A stretch of DNA of 64,000 nt, taken from Salipiger pentaromativorans (GTDB lineage Bacteria > Pseudomonadota > Alphaproteobacteria > Rhodobacterales > Rhodobacteraceae). The stretch lies in contig NZ_JAMDHK010000006.1 of the NCBI RefSeq assembly GCF_024721115.1, positions 1 through 64,000 of the forward strand, given 5' to 3'. The position numbers and the translations under genes are program-made. The notes beneath the pieces were generated by a model. It made no database searches. It was given only the letters and a program-made list of their open reading frames with translations, and had not been told where the DNA came from. How positions within the stretch are numbered: position 1 is the stretch's first letter; every line of letters begins with the position of its first letter. Shown here piece by piece: positions 51,210-60,949 of this stretch.

Positions 51210-52235
51210 CTATTGCCCTAATCGCTTTGCTCTCTCCGCCATCCTGACCACCTGTGCGCTCGCGGTCGCCGCGGCGCTTTTTACCGCAGCAGGAGCCTGC
51301 ACAGTTCCACGTCCAATCGCCTCACCCGTCGTGAGCGCCCCGATCCGCGCCCTGCCCTGCACACCAGATGTGTTAGCCAGCCCTCGCAGCACCCCGGCGG
51401 ACCCGCTGACGATCGCCGGTGCCGCCACCACCATTAGGTTTCCCGAGATGCCGCGAACGATCAGGGGTGTTGCTGCTACAAATCCTTTGGCCAGGAAAAC
51501 CATGACGAAGAACGGCACGAGCGATCCGATGTTGGTTGCCGAGTTCGGATCACCGAGCTGGGCGAGCAGCGAATTCGCCATGCCGACGACGGTCGAAAAC
51601 ATGGCTGCGATGACGATGGGGTAGAAGGCATAGCTGACCGTCGTCGAGACCCACCTATGGAAGAAATCTTTGGTCGCGTCGAAGAGCGACAATGCGATCA
51701 TGATCGGAGCAAGGCCGAGCATGAGGGTCAGCATCATCTTGGCGAATATGAGGATGATGCCGGTCATGAAGCCAAGGAGGCTCAAAAGAATAAGCCCGAT
51801 ACCGCCTAGGATCGCGCCCGTCATCCAGTTCAGGTTGCTGCCGATGGCATTCAGGTACTGGCTGAATTTTTCGATCAGGATGTCGAATTCGCCGGCAAAG
51901 TGTGTGGCTCCGGCTCCGCCGCCGCCAACCGAAGACACCAGTGCGCCAGCGACGTAGTCCAAGCCTCCAATGACTGCGTTTGCTACTGCATTGAAGTTTG
52001 CCCAATTGAAGGCGAATAGACCGATAAGGGTCAGCTTGATCAGGTACCAGAAGAAGCTGGCCCCATCCATGCTGCGGAACTGGAATGCCATGTTGATGCA
52101 GACGCCGATCAGCGAAAGCGTGACCATCAGCAGGACGATCGTGCCGGTATTGCTTGCCACGGCCCCGAACTGGGACTCAGCCGCATCGACAAGGAACGCG
52201 TCTGCCGTTCCGACCATCCAGCTGACGACGCCCAT
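51210..52235 (-). CDS. virB6: VirB6 (type IV secretion inner-membrane channel)
   Basis: 341 residues with at least six hydrophobic helices (NTGTIVLLMVTLSLIGVCIN, LIKLTLIGLFAFNW, GAILGGIGLILLSLLGFMTG, MMLTLMLGLAPIMIALSLF and others), typical of VirB6/TrbL. The central FAKMMLTLMLGLAPI region matches the conserved TrbL core. It forms the inner-membrane path for DNA. It is the last gene of the virB operon here, an unusual order, and overlaps the 139-aa gene by one base (TAATG). Confidence 0.9.
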   Translation of the reverse strand: MGVVSWMVGTADAFLVDAAESQFGAVASNTGTIVLLMVTLSLIGVCINMAFQFRSMDGASFFWYLIKLTLIGLFAFNWANFNAVANAVIGGLDYVAGALVSSVGGGGAGATHFAGEFDILIEKFSQYLNAIGSNLNWMTGAILGGIGLILLSLLGFMTGIILIFAKMMLTLMLGLAPIMIALSLFDATKDFFHRWVSTTVSYAFYPIVIAAMFSTVVGMANSLLAQLGDPNSATNIGSLVPFFVMVFLAKGFVAATPLIVRGISGNLMVVAAPAIVSGSAGVLRGLANTSGVQGRARIGALTTGEAIGRGTVQAPAAVKSAAATASAQVVRMAERAKRLGQ

Positions 52236-52654
52236 TACCAGTTGCCTTGAGCTTCGCAGATTGTACGCACGCTCGGCTCGAGTTGCTTCCTTACTTCAAT
52301 CCAGTCGCGGCGAAACGCTGAATGCTCGGCTTGGCTAAGGCCTGCATACTTTTCATGATATTCGCCATCGGAGCTATCCCAAGCGGGAAAGCGGGTTTCA
52401 CAGCTGCAGTCGCCAGATTCAGCGATCTCCTCCCAGGCCCGAATTTCGTACAACTCCATCAAAGCTGCTACCTTGTAAGCTTCACGCGGATTGATTTCGT
52501 CCATCCAAGTCGGTCGCGCCGGACGATCGTTGCAGATCCGGTATTGTTGAGGCGACATATCGACTGTGAGATCGTTTGAAACCTGAGGCGAAGTCTGCGC
52601 CACAAGGGGGCCCGCAAGGGCGGCAAGCGTGACTGCGAGGATTGGTTTTCGCAT
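52235..52654 (-). CDS. Exported hypothetical protein in the virB operon (139 aa)
   Basis: A signal peptide (MRKPILAVTLAALAGPLVAQ) is followed by a small charged domain with several cysteines (ICNDRPARP, ESGDCSCETRFPAW, VRTICEAQGNW). Family not recognised. It lies between virB11 and virB6 and is probably a periplasmic accessory of the channel, perhaps in the position of a VirB6-associated entry-exclusion-like protein. Confidence 0.65.
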   Translation of the reverse strand: MRKPILAVTLAALAGPLVAQTSPQVSNDLTVDMSPQQYRICNDRPARPTWMDEINPREAYKVAALMELYEIRAWEEIAESGDCSCETRFPAWDSSDGEYHEKYAGLSQAEHSAFRRDWIEVRKQLEPSVRTICEAQGNW

Positions 52655-52669
52655 CTGGGGGGTCCTTTT

Positions 52670-53704
52670 TTACTCAGCGGCAACGGAGGGGCTCTTGTTG
52701 CCTCTGCCGTCGACCGTGTCGAGGTTCAAATCTGTGGTTTGACCCGGCAGGAAGAACTCGGTGATTCCGCGCGCGCCTTCATGGCGGCCTGCCTGAATGA
52801 TCACGTCGATCGAGCCCTCAATATAATCGATCATGTCGGCATAGGTCATCGGCACATCCGTTTTCAGGGCAGCGATGGCGAGGCGACGAACAGCAAGTTG
52901 TGGGGTCTCGGCATGGAGCGTAGTCAGCGATCCACCGTGGCCGGTATTGATTGCCTCGAGAAACGTCATCGCCTCGCGACCGCGGACTTCGCCTAGGACA
53001 ATCCGGTCGGGTCGCATGCGAAGCGTTGAGGCCAAGAGCACATCGGCACTGCGGGCATCCGTGTCCCGGTCCGCGATCAACGTCACGGCATTGGGCTGCT
53101 CGGGGCGCAGCTCGGCCGCCTCCTCGATGGTGATGATCCGCTCTTCGGGCGGAATCAGCGAAAGGATCTTGCGCGCCGCAACCGTCTTGCCGGTCGACGT
53201 GCCACCCGAGACGATCATGTTGAGCTTGTTCTCGACGCAAAACCGCAGCGCGGCGCCGATGTCGCCGGATGTCACCACATCGCGCAGTGCGGCGTTACGT
53301 TCGCGGCGCAGGCCTTCGAGGCTGCGCTCCTTGCCATAGAGAAATCCGAGCCGGATCGCCTCTAGCGGCAGGGAGGAGAAAAACCGCAGTGATATTGAAA
53401 ACCCGCCCTCGACTGCCGGCGGCTGGATCACCTGCGCGCGGATCGGGCGATCTCGATATAGGATCGAGACCGAGACGATAGGCTTCTTGGTGCTTAGCGT
53501 GGTCGAGGCGGCGGAGGCGATCTGGTTGCCGAGGTCCTTGATCTCGGTCTGGCTCAGCGGGCTGCCGAGACCTCGCATGAAGTGGTCGCCCTGGAATTCG
53601 CCCCAGACTTGTCCGTCGGGATTGATGCAGATCTCGATCGTGTCGTCGCGCAGGACCTCGGGGCCGAAACGGTCGAGCGACGCTTCCAGATAACTTGCAG
53701 CCAT
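52670..53704 (-). CDS. virB11: VirB11 (secretion ATPase)
   Basis: The 344-residue protein starts at ATG 53704 (MAASYLEASLDRF), the usual VirB11 length; the extension to 53764 shadows virB10. The ATPase has Walker A GGTSTGKTVAARK, the Walker B/His region TLRMRPDRIVLGEVRG and GHGGSLTTLHAETP. It hexamerises beneath VirB4 to power pilus assembly and transfer. Its ATG overlaps the virB10 stop region by one gap base. Confidence 0.93.
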   Translation of the reverse strand: MAASYLEASLDRFGPEVLRDDTIEICINPDGQVWGEFQGDHFMRGLGSPLSQTEIKDLGNQIASAASTTLSTKKPIVSVSILYRDRPIRAQVIQPPAVEGGFSISLRFFSSLPLEAIRLGFLYGKERSLEGLRRERNAALRDVVTSGDIGAALRFCVENKLNMIVSGGTSTGKTVAARKILSLIPPEERIITIEEAAELRPEQPNAVTLIADRDTDARSADVLLASTLRMRPDRIVLGEVRGREAMTFLEAINTGHGGSLTTLHAETPQLAVRRLAIAALKTDVPMTYADMIDYIEGSIDVIIQAGRHEGARGITEFFLPGQTTDLNLDTVDGRGNKSPSVAAE

Positions 53705-53705
53705 G

Positions 53706-55031
53706 TCAGAAAATCTCGAGGTCACGATCAACCATGACCGTGATCCGTGTACCCTGATCGACATGTATCACTGGCCGGATCGCCAGATAGTCCTGCATCA
53801 CGCTTTGCGTGCTATCGCGCAGGTCGGTGCCGACATCACTCGCAACATCGGCCGCCGCCTCGCTGTCGATTTGACCCGCTGCAGCCGCAGGCAGGGCGCC
53901 GATCAAGGAGATCAGCGCGGCGGAGCCGAAGCGTTGCGCGAAACGGGTGTCGACAAACCCGGTGGTGCCAGTACGGCCGAGTTCGTCTCCACCGAAGGCG
54001 CTGATCTGCACGGTCTGATTATCGGGCAAGATGATCCGGTCCCATGCCACCATGACGCGCGATTGGGCGAGTGCGACATCGGAGCGGTAGCGCCCGATCA
54101 GCCGCGCGCCGCGCGGGATCAGGATACGCGTTCCATCGAAAGAATGGACGTCTTCCGAGACGATGGCGCGGATCGCGCCGGGCAGTGTGCTGTCGAGGGC
54201 CGTCTCTGTCACAGCCTGAATCATGGTGCCCTGAACAACCGTGTTCGATGGGTTCGCGATCACTTCGGCACGTGTCACCTGTGCAGGTTGCGCGCCCGAA
54301 CGAACAAAGGCTTCATCTGCATTCAAACGTGCGGCTTCCAGCGTGTTCTCCCTATCCGCACCCGCGCCCATCCCGGAGAACGCGATCATAGGAGACGCGA
54401 TGCGCTCTGCGCGGGCCTCGGCTTCGTCTGCGCGCCGCCTTTCGAGTTCGGCCAGCCGCAATTCTTCTTCACTTGGTCCCAATGAGGTCGGCTCTGGTGG
54501 TACAAGCCGTGCAAGCTCCAAGTCCATGCGGAGCTGATCCAATTCGCGATCCCGCTCGTTCAGCTGCCGCTCGAGGGCACGCTGCGCCTCGGCGGATGCT
54601 TCCTGTAAGGTGGCAATTTGCGCCGTCAGGTCCGCAATAGCCTGCTCCGCCCCGCTATCCGCGGCCTCGGCCGGTCTTGCGCGCAGTTCCTCGAGTTCCG
54701 CTCTCAATGTCGCAAGACTTTCCATCAGCGCGAGTTCAGACTCGCTCGGACCTGTGTCCGCAGGGGGGGCTTGGCTGGGCTCCGGGGTAGAAATCGGCGC
54801 CAGATCTCCGAATCCGGGGCCGCTGCTCTGGAACTCTTCCGGCGCGGCGGTCGCCATTGGTGCTTCTGCCGACGGCTGTAGCGCAGCCCACGCCAGACCA
54901 CCTGCTGCGGCGATGCCGACGACTCCAAGGATCGCGGCAAGCGGTGCAGGCCGCTTGTTTGCCTTCGCTTTGCCTGTCGAACCTTCGAGAGCCGCGAGGC
55001 GCGGGGCGAGGTCTTCCGTACCTTCGGTCAT
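53706..55031 (-). CDS. virB10: VirB10 (TrbI-like core complex protein)
   Basis: 441 residues from ATG 55031, overlapping virB9 by ATGA. It has one N-terminal transmembrane helix (LAAILGVVGIAAAGGLAWAA), a proline-rich and coiled periplasmic region (LEELRARPAEAAD, QEASAEAQRALERQLNERDR) and the conserved C-terminal TrbI domain (GTRILIPRGARLIGRYRSDV, VAWDRIILPDNQTVQI). It spans both membranes in the core complex. Confidence 0.93.
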   Translation of the reverse strand: MTEGTEDLAPRLAALEGSTGKAKANKRPAPLAAILGVVGIAAAGGLAWAALQPSAEAPMATAAPEEFQSSGPGFGDLAPISTPEPSQAPPADTGPSESELALMESLATLRAELEELRARPAEAADSGAEQAIADLTAQIATLQEASAEAQRALERQLNERDRELDQLRMDLELARLVPPEPTSLGPSEEELRLAELERRRADEAEARAERIASPMIAFSGMGAGADRENTLEAARLNADEAFVRSGAQPAQVTRAEVIANPSNTVVQGTMIQAVTETALDSTLPGAIRAIVSEDVHSFDGTRILIPRGARLIGRYRSDVALAQSRVMVAWDRIILPDNQTVQISAFGGDELGRTGTTGFVDTRFAQRFGSAALISLIGALPAAAAGQIDSEAAADVASDVGTDLRDSTQSVMQDYLAIRPVIHVDQGTRITVMVDRDLEIF

Positions 55032-55729
55032 GATGTGGCCTGTCCTGCGTCCTGGACGCAAACCACCTCTTCGCCAAGGCGAAGGACCCATTGTCGGTCG
55101 ACGCCGGACACGCGGATGACGCCGTCACTCAAGGCCTGGCTGTTCACCGCGCGTTCCCTGCCGTTCGAATATCGGAAGATGGCGGGCACCGGCGCATTCC
55201 GTGCGAACCGGAAATACGTGAAGGTACCATCATCCCAGATGGCCGTCGGCGTGAACTCTTCTCGGGCGCTGACCGCATAGTTCGCGTTCGGCGCATCGGC
55301 CGCAACCGCCCTGGTGGGTTGCACGCGGTTTTCAGGATAGCGGAACTGTACGACATAATGCGGCGTCTCCCGGGCTTCGACGACATGGAAGTAGTAGGAG
55401 CGACGGTTGGTGTAGACGGTGATGTTGGTGGCGACGCCAGATGCTGTTGGCTTGATGGCGAAGGCACGGCCACCCGGGACACCGTCGAATTGAAACCCGA
55501 CCGTATCGCCGGCGATGATCGAGCGGATGGTTTCACCCTCACCGAATTCGACTGTGGTGACGCGGGTCAGAGTCGTGACGACACGGTAAACCTGGCCTTC
55601 AGTCCAGGTCGCGACGCGCACGCGATTGTCATGAGAACCTGGACGGGGCGTAGTTTCGGCCAAAGCAGTCGTTCCCGCGAACGCGAGAATACTGGCGGCC
55701 AGCAGCGCAGAGATTGGAGTGCGGGTCAT
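55028..55729 (-). CDS. virB9: VirB9 (outer-membrane core complex protein)
   Basis: 233 residues with a signal peptide (ISALLAASILAFAGTTALA). The N-terminal beta domain (TTVEFGEGETIRSIIAGDT) and C-terminal VirB9 domain (PTAIWDDGTFTYFRFARNA) match CagX/VirB9. It forms the outer ring with VirB7 and VirB10. It overlaps virB8 and virB10 by four bases each. Confidence 0.93.
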   Translation of the reverse strand: MTRTPISALLAASILAFAGTTALAETTPRPGSHDNRVRVATWTEGQVYRVVTTLTRVTTVEFGEGETIRSIIAGDTVGFQFDGVPGGRAFAIKPTASGVATNITVYTNRRSYYFHVVEARETPHYVVQFRYPENRVQPTRAVAADAPNANYAVSAREEFTPTAIWDDGTFTYFRFARNAPVPAIFRYSNGRERAVNSQALSDGVIRVSGVDRQWVLRLGEEVVCVQDAGQATS

Positions 55730-56391
55730 TCAGAACGGTCCGATCGGATAGCATATTGGGTGACGGTGAATCCGAAAGGGTTTTGCCAGACATCGTCGAT
55801 CGCGCGGGTCCGCTCGGGCCGGAATTCGTACATCAACGTGGCAGTGAACGATCCATCCTGTACCCCCTGAGGGCTGGTCAGGCGCTTTCTGAGCCGCACC
55901 TGGGCGCGGTTCTCGCCAATAAGGGTGATCGATGCGATCTCAACGGCCATCTCGGCCGCAGCCCCGTAACGCGTCGGCGGATAGCTCTCCTGACCCGATG
56001 TCCACATCGCGCGCATGTTGGCCTCGGCCGACCCGGAAGACTGTGCGAGGACACGGTGGACACGAAGATCGTTGTCGAGCTGGTTGTAGGTCTCGCGGTC
56101 GAGAATGTAGCGGTAGATTTGCGCTTCGATCACGGCAGGCCGTTCGGAAAGCGACACGGTTTCAACCGTGGCATTGGGGAGCGCCATCCCGGTCGCGGGA
56201 TCGTAGGGCACAACCACGGGAGGCGGCGTTTCGATCATCAGCGCGACAGCCGCAGCCGTCAAACAGCCGAATACGCCAAAGCCCGCCCCGGAAAGGCCGA
56301 TCACTCGCCAAAGCTGTTCACGGCGCAGGGCACCGTAAACAAGTTCCTCTTCCACGAGTTCGCGCGCAGTCATCACGCCTGCCCCACTCAT
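55726..56391 (-). CDS. virB8: VirB8 (inner-membrane assembly protein)
   Basis: 221 residues: a cytoplasmic start, one membrane helix (VIGLSGAGFGVFGCLTAAAV) and a periplasmic NTF2-like domain (IYRYILDRETYNQLDNDLRV, RAQVRLRKRLTSP) typical of VirB8. It is a nucleation factor for the channel. It overlaps virB9 and virB5 by ATGA. Confidence 0.92.
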   Translation of the reverse strand: MSGAGVMTARELVEEELVYGALRREQLWRVIGLSGAGFGVFGCLTAAAVALMIETPPPVVVPYDPATGMALPNATVETVSLSERPAVIEAQIYRYILDRETYNQLDNDLRVHRVLAQSSGSAEANMRAMWTSGQESYPPTRYGAAAEMAVEIASITLIGENRAQVRLRKRLTSPQGVQDGSFTATLMYEFRPERTRAIDDVWQNPFGFTVTQYAIRSDRSE

Positions 56392-57185
56392 GGCTCAAGA
56401 TCCGGCAAGGTGAAGTCCATGTAGCGGCGCTCTTCGGCGACGGTGGCGGCATCAACCACGCCTGCATTGCCTGCGCCGAGGGTCTGGATCGCTTCCAGCT
56501 CCCACATCCGGGTCATGGCGATGGCGAGTTCCGCCGTGACGCGTGTGTTATGATCCATCGAGGCTTTGAGATCTTCCATGTCCGGGATCATCTCGACCAG
56601 ACGTTCCACCCGTTCGAGCGACTGTTCCGCCTCTGCGTGGCTGTTCTGCGCCGCCGCCGACATCACAGCACCTGTGGTTGCCCGCGTGGCCACGCCTTCG
56701 GCGCCCGGATTGCCGCTGGTGGCGATTTCGCGGAGAGAATCCTCGTCGAACCCGGCACTTGCCAGCGCCTGTTCCATCTGCGTGCGCATGGGCCCGGCAT
56801 TGGGCCCGATGAGCGCGCTCCAATCGCCCGCCTGGATGCCGCGGATCAGGCCGGGGATGTCTTCGAAGTTGGCCTCAAGCAAGGTGTCGAGGTCCCCGCC
56901 CATGGCAAGCCCGAGGATGCTGCGCGGCCCGGTGAGCGAGGCATACATCTCGTTCAGCTGATCGAGCTGGCTTTGCAGCATGTCCAGTTGCTCCAACGCA
57001 TTGTCCAGAAGATCGGTCTGGATCCCGAAATCCTGCAGCATCTGTTGAAGCTGGCGGATTTCCTGAGCAATGTTCTGAGTGTCCACCGTGGGCACACCCT
57101 GTGCCGCGACAGGTCCGGTGACATTGAGGGTGAGCGCGAGAGCAATGCTACCGGCGAAAAGGGAACGGGGCAGGCGCAGGTTCAA
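56388..57185 (-). CDS. virB5: VirB5-like pilus-tip protein
   Basis: 265 residues with a signal peptide (LFAGSIALALTLNVTGPVAA) and a long helical region (EIRQLQQMLQDFGIQTDLLD, RVERLVEMIPDMEDLKASMD) as in VirB5/TrbJ. The start is TTG 57185, overlapping the transglycosylase stop (TTGA). VirB5 sits at the pilus tip for recipient contact. Confidence 0.8.
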   Translation of the reverse strand: MNLRLPRSLFAGSIALALTLNVTGPVAAQGVPTVDTQNIAQEIRQLQQMLQDFGIQTDLLDNALEQLDMLQSQLDQLNEMYASLTGPRSILGLAMGGDLDTLLEANFEDIPGLIRGIQAGDWSALIGPNAGPMRTQMEQALASAGFDEDSLREIATSGNPGAEGVATRATTGAVMSAAAQNSHAEAEQSLERVERLVEMIPDMEDLKASMDHNTRVTAELAIAMTRMWELEAIQTLGAGNAGVVDAATVAEERRYMDFTLPDLEP

Positions 57186-58348
57186 CGCAAATCCTCCTGA
57201 CTGAAATCCATGAATTGCCGCTCGGCAGCCTGGGCCGCCGCCAAGGCGATCTGCTCGGCACTGAGTGGCTCGGTTCGGGCGGCCTTGATCCGGGTCCGGA
57301 TTGCGACCAGCCGGGCCAGTTCGGCCCGGGCATAGGTGTTGAGCACGATGGCCTCGTGGAGATCCTCGGTCTCACCGATGCGGGTGATGATGTCCTGAAC
57401 CCGCAGGGCGGCGGCACGGACCGAAACCAGCGAATAATCGCCATAGACCCCGGCGCCATGGGCCGAGAGGCTGAAACTCGCGTTGGCGAGGAGCACAGGG
57501 TCGATGGTGCCGAGCGCATCGATGCCGCCTACGCCCGCGAGGTAGCTGTTGTACTGCTGCGGGATCACCACGACATAATGCTGGGTTTCCGCGAAGGGTG
57601 GCACACCGCCATAATCCTGCACATTGCCCGGCCCGGCGTTATAGGCGGCGAGCGCATGGATAATGTTGCCATCGAACATGTTCAGCATTTGTGCGAGGTA
57701 TCGCGCACCGCCGGTGACCTGCAGATAGGGATCGTCGTAATAGGCCGGGTAGATCCCGAGATCGCCCGCGGTACCGGGCATGATCTGGGTAAGTCCGAAG
57801 GCACCCACGGGTGAGCGTGCCCCGATCTGGAAACGGCTTTCCTGCCAGATCAGCGCCTGCAAGAGACAGCGCCATTGCACGAGCGAAAGACCTGCGCGGC
57901 CGACCCCGGACAGACTATGGGTGTCGCGTGCTGCGCGGATGATTAGCTCCTCGATCCCCTCCCTGGCATCGCCGAACATCCGCGCTGCCGCTGGATTGGT
58001 GTCCTCGGGTGCATAAAGACTGGCGGCCGCGCTTTCGACGTCGTCTACCGCCCCCTGCCCCGCCTCGAGCCCCGCCACGGTTCCGGCCACGTCTCCAGCG
58101 CCAAGCGACATGGCATCCATCAGCGACTCAAAGGAGGCGAGTTGCTGGCGCTCGATTTCGGCCAGTTCCTCCTCGCGGCTTAGCCGGTCCTGCTGCAGTG
58201 CCAGGTCCCGATCGGTCTGCTCAAGGATGGCCTGCCGCTCTGCGAAGAGGCGCAGATCGAAGGTCGGCACGCCTTGGGCGACCGCTGGCCCCGCCGTGGG
58301 ACCTGCCAGTGCAAAGCCGATCATCGAGAGAGGAAGCCAGGTCCGCAT
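57182..58348 (-). CDS. Lytic transglycosylase (SLT domain) in the virB operon
   Basis: 388 residues from ATG 58348 (MRTWLPLSMIGFALAG signal peptide). A coiled-coil stretch (AERQAILEQTDRDLALQQDR) precedes an SLT lysozyme-like domain: LIWQESRFQIGARSPVGAFG with the catalytic Glu, LTQIMPGTAGDLGIY and YNAGPGNVQDYGG. It cuts peptidoglycan for channel assembly. It is a second SLT enzyme besides the VirB1-like gene of the same operon. Confidence 0.88.
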   Translation of the reverse strand: MRTWLPLSMIGFALAGPTAGPAVAQGVPTFDLRLFAERQAILEQTDRDLALQQDRLSREEELAEIERQQLASFESLMDAMSLGAGDVAGTVAGLEAGQGAVDDVESAAASLYAPEDTNPAAARMFGDAREGIEELIIRAARDTHSLSGVGRAGLSLVQWRCLLQALIWQESRFQIGARSPVGAFGLTQIMPGTAGDLGIYPAYYDDPYLQVTGGARYLAQMLNMFDGNIIHALAAYNAGPGNVQDYGGVPPFAETQHYVVVIPQQYNSYLAGVGGIDALGTIDPVLLANASFSLSAHGAGVYGDYSLVSVRAAALRVQDIITRIGETEDLHEAIVLNTYARAELARLVAIRTRIKAARTEPLSAEQIALAAAQAAERQFMDFSQEDLR

Positions 58349-58352
58349 TGGC

Positions 58353-58568
58353 TCAGCCGCCCGCCCCCAAGAGGACGAAATCGCAGGCCGTGTCGCGGCG
58401 CGTGACCTCCGCCCCCATGGTCGAGATCGTGGCGGTGGCGGTTCCTGCCTGCGCAGGAGCCTCGCGAAAATTGAAGCAGTTGGCTTGCGGGGGGTTATGC
58501 TGCGCACAGGCTGTCAGGGTCAGGCCGAGCCCGAGCAGCACGACGCTGCGAATGATGGTACGGGTCAT
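58353..58568 (-). CDS. virB7: VirB7-like lipoprotein (71 aa)
   Basis: Signal peptide with lipobox LTLTACAQ (Cys near 21), then a short periplasmic part with two more cysteines. VirB7 is the small lipoprotein stabilising VirB9. It overlaps the virB4 stop by four bases. Small size makes the family assignment mainly positional. Confidence 0.7.
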   Translation of the reverse strand: MTRTIIRSVVLLGLGLTLTACAQHNPPQANCFNFREAPAQAGTATATISTMGAEVTRRDTACDFVLLGAGG

Positions 58569-60949
58569 GTCACTCTCCAGAAATCAGGACGTTCGCGATA
58601 ATCGGCGCCGACAAGCGCTTCGCCCTTCTCCATTCCGCCAAGGATGGTCACGAGCGGGCCGAGCGCGCTGAGATCGGCATCGATCACGACGGAACCACGG
58701 TCGTCGCGTACAAGCGCGAGCCGCGAGGCCGAGCCGACGCCCAGAAGCACGTCGAGCTCTTTCTCGGTCAGGCCGAGCATCGCGTAGTCAGCGGCGGAAG
58801 CACGAATGTTGGGCAAGAGCACCTGCGTCGGCACCGCTTCCACGATGGTCTTGCCGGTGCGCGTGCGCTCGAGCTGGCTGGCATATTGGGTCATCATCAC
58901 GACGACGGCGTTCTGCTTGCGGGCGGTCACCAGCCAGTTTGAGAGCCGCTCTGCGAAGTAGGCGTTGTCGAGGGCTTTCCATGCCTCGTCGATGACGATG
59001 ATGGTGGGCTTGCGGTCCTCGATCACCCGTTCGACCCGACGGAAGAGGTAGGACAGGACCGCCATGCGTTCCCGCTCGCTCTCGGAATCGAGGATGCCGG
59101 TGAGGTCAAAGCCCGCGACGTCTCCGTCGATGCTGAAACTGTCCTCGGCATTGGCCCCGAAGATCCAGCCGTAGCGACCCTCGGCCGTCCATTCCTGCAT
59201 ACGCTCGAAGAGATCGCCTTCGTCATCGGTCGAGACCAGCAGCGAGGCGAAATCCGACCAGTTCCGCAGCCCCGCATGTCCTGCGCTCGCGTTCTGGCGC
59301 ACGACCTCCTGCAGTCGGTTGGTCTGAACCGGGGTTAGCGGTCGATCGCGGCGCTCGAGGAGGCTTGCAAGCCAGTCGGCAAGCCAGGCCTGCCCGCGGG
59401 CGTCGATCTCGGTCTGGAGCGGATTGAGGCCCGTGGGGCGCCCCGCCCGCACGGTCGAATAGCTGCCGCCGAGCGCGCGGACGGCCATCTCCATGCCCGC
59501 GCGATAGTCGAATACGAAGACCCGCGCACCTGCCCGCCGTGCCATGGTCATCAGGAAAGCCGCCAGGACGGATTTGCCGGAGCCGGGACGGCCGAGGATC
59601 AGCGTGTGCCCACCTGTGGGCTCGCGATCCGGCGCGCCCTGTTCGTGGAAGTTGAAGCGAAAACCGCTGCGCTCTGGCGTCGGGAAGAGTGTGATCGGCA
59701 CGCCCCACGGCACCTCTCGCCCAGTCTTTCCGAGCGGTGTGCGGTGAAAGGTGGCGAGATCGGCGAAGTTGTGGTTCGTGATTGCGGCCTTGCGGCTTCG
59801 CGCCCCGGTATTGCCGGGATGCTGTGCCATGAAATGCGCCCGCGCCCCGAAGGCCTCCGAGATCAGGTTGATCCCGGAAGTGGCGGAGATGTTGCGGATT
59901 TCGGCCGCGATGTCGTCAAGCGCCGTCTGGGTGCGGGCATAGACGGCCACGGTCATGTGGTGCTCGCCGAAGATCAGGCGTTTGGATTCCAGATCGTCCT
60001 GCGCGAGTTCCAGTTCCTGGGCGAGACTGACGGCTCCGTCATTGGCGGCCTGCATTAGCCGCAGCTGCCGCTTGATCCGGCCCGCCATGATGTTGGCGTT
60101 GATCGGCACAAAAGAGTGCGTGACCACCATGTCGACGGGCAGATTCAACTCGTCGAGCATCAGGCTATCGGTTTTGGCGGGGTAGTTCTTCACCGCAAAG
60201 ATCGCCCCGAGCTTGTCGCCGACGGCACCGTCGGAGAGCGCGATGGTCGTGCCGCGGAATGTGGCGCGGGTATTGGCCACGTCCTCGGCGATCACGCCGA
60301 GGCGCGACCTCGGAAAGAGCGGGTGTTCCTCGCCTGTGTTGAGCGACCCGAGGAAGCCCAGAAGCTCGCCACTGCTGGCGGCCAGCAGGCGGGGCTTCAG
60401 CTCGTCGAAGGACGACAGCAGAAACCCCACGACCTCGTCAAGCTTGCGCAAGCGGCGGGTCGTGTCCGCCGCTTGTCGCGCGCGAGACGCCCCCAGACCG
60501 AAGGGCAGACGGCTGCTCGCCTCGGGACGCTTCAACACCGTCAGGGTCAGCGTTTTGTCGCGCAGGCCAGATTGACCGAGATGCGCGCGCCAGCGCTGGT
60601 CGACGGCCGCCGCGAACCCTTCGCCCGGGATGGGCGGCAGGGTCACATCGACCGCTTTCGACACCTTGTGCAGGTAGAAGGAGAACTCCGTCCCCACCTG
60701 CGCAACGATGCCAGCCAGCAACCCTCCAATCCGGTCGAGATGCCCGTCCTCGCTCGTGGTGCTGTTCACCCCTTCGAGGCGGATGCACTGCATCAGTTCG
60801 TTGCCGCGTGTCCGGATCGTCCGGTCGGTGACAAGGCTGACGTATGGCAGCATCATTGAGAGCCGCTTCTCGCCCTTGACCCATGCGGGTAGCGCGGTCA
60901 GCGGATCGATGGCGTTCTCAACCTCATCGGCAATTCCATCACGGGGCAT
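58565..60949 (-). CDS. virB4: VirB4 (secretion ATPase)
   Basis: 794 residues. Walker A ILGRPGSGKSVLAAFLMTMA, Walker B TIIVIDEAWKALDN and the conserved C-terminal MMTQYASQLERTRTGKTIVE match the VirB4/TraC family. The N-terminal CagE-like region (GGLLAGIVAQVGTEFSFYLH) is intact. It is the largest channel ATPase. It overlaps virB3 by 11 bp and virB7 by four. Confidence 0.95.
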   Translation of the reverse strand: MPRDGIADEVENAIDPLTALPAWVKGEKRLSMMLPYVSLVTDRTIRTRGNELMQCIRLEGVNSTTSEDGHLDRIGGLLAGIVAQVGTEFSFYLHKVSKAVDVTLPPIPGEGFAAAVDQRWRAHLGQSGLRDKTLTLTVLKRPEASSRLPFGLGASRARQAADTTRRLRKLDEVVGFLLSSFDELKPRLLAASSGELLGFLGSLNTGEEHPLFPRSRLGVIAEDVANTRATFRGTTIALSDGAVGDKLGAIFAVKNYPAKTDSLMLDELNLPVDMVVTHSFVPINANIMAGRIKRQLRLMQAANDGAVSLAQELELAQDDLESKRLIFGEHHMTVAVYARTQTALDDIAAEIRNISATSGINLISEAFGARAHFMAQHPGNTGARSRKAAITNHNFADLATFHRTPLGKTGREVPWGVPITLFPTPERSGFRFNFHEQGAPDREPTGGHTLILGRPGSGKSVLAAFLMTMARRAGARVFVFDYRAGMEMAVRALGGSYSTVRAGRPTGLNPLQTEIDARGQAWLADWLASLLERRDRPLTPVQTNRLQEVVRQNASAGHAGLRNWSDFASLLVSTDDEGDLFERMQEWTAEGRYGWIFGANAEDSFSIDGDVAGFDLTGILDSESERERMAVLSYLFRRVERVIEDRKPTIIVIDEAWKALDNAYFAERLSNWLVTARKQNAVVVMMTQYASQLERTRTGKTIVEAVPTQVLLPNIRASAADYAMLGLTEKELDVLLGVGSASRLALVRDDRGSVVIDADLSALGPLVTILGGMEKGEALVGADYRERPDFWRVT

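Noticed and set aside
55932-57200. 422-codon plus-strand frame
   Set aside because: It is antisense to virB8 and virB5, which have signal peptides and overlapping starts.
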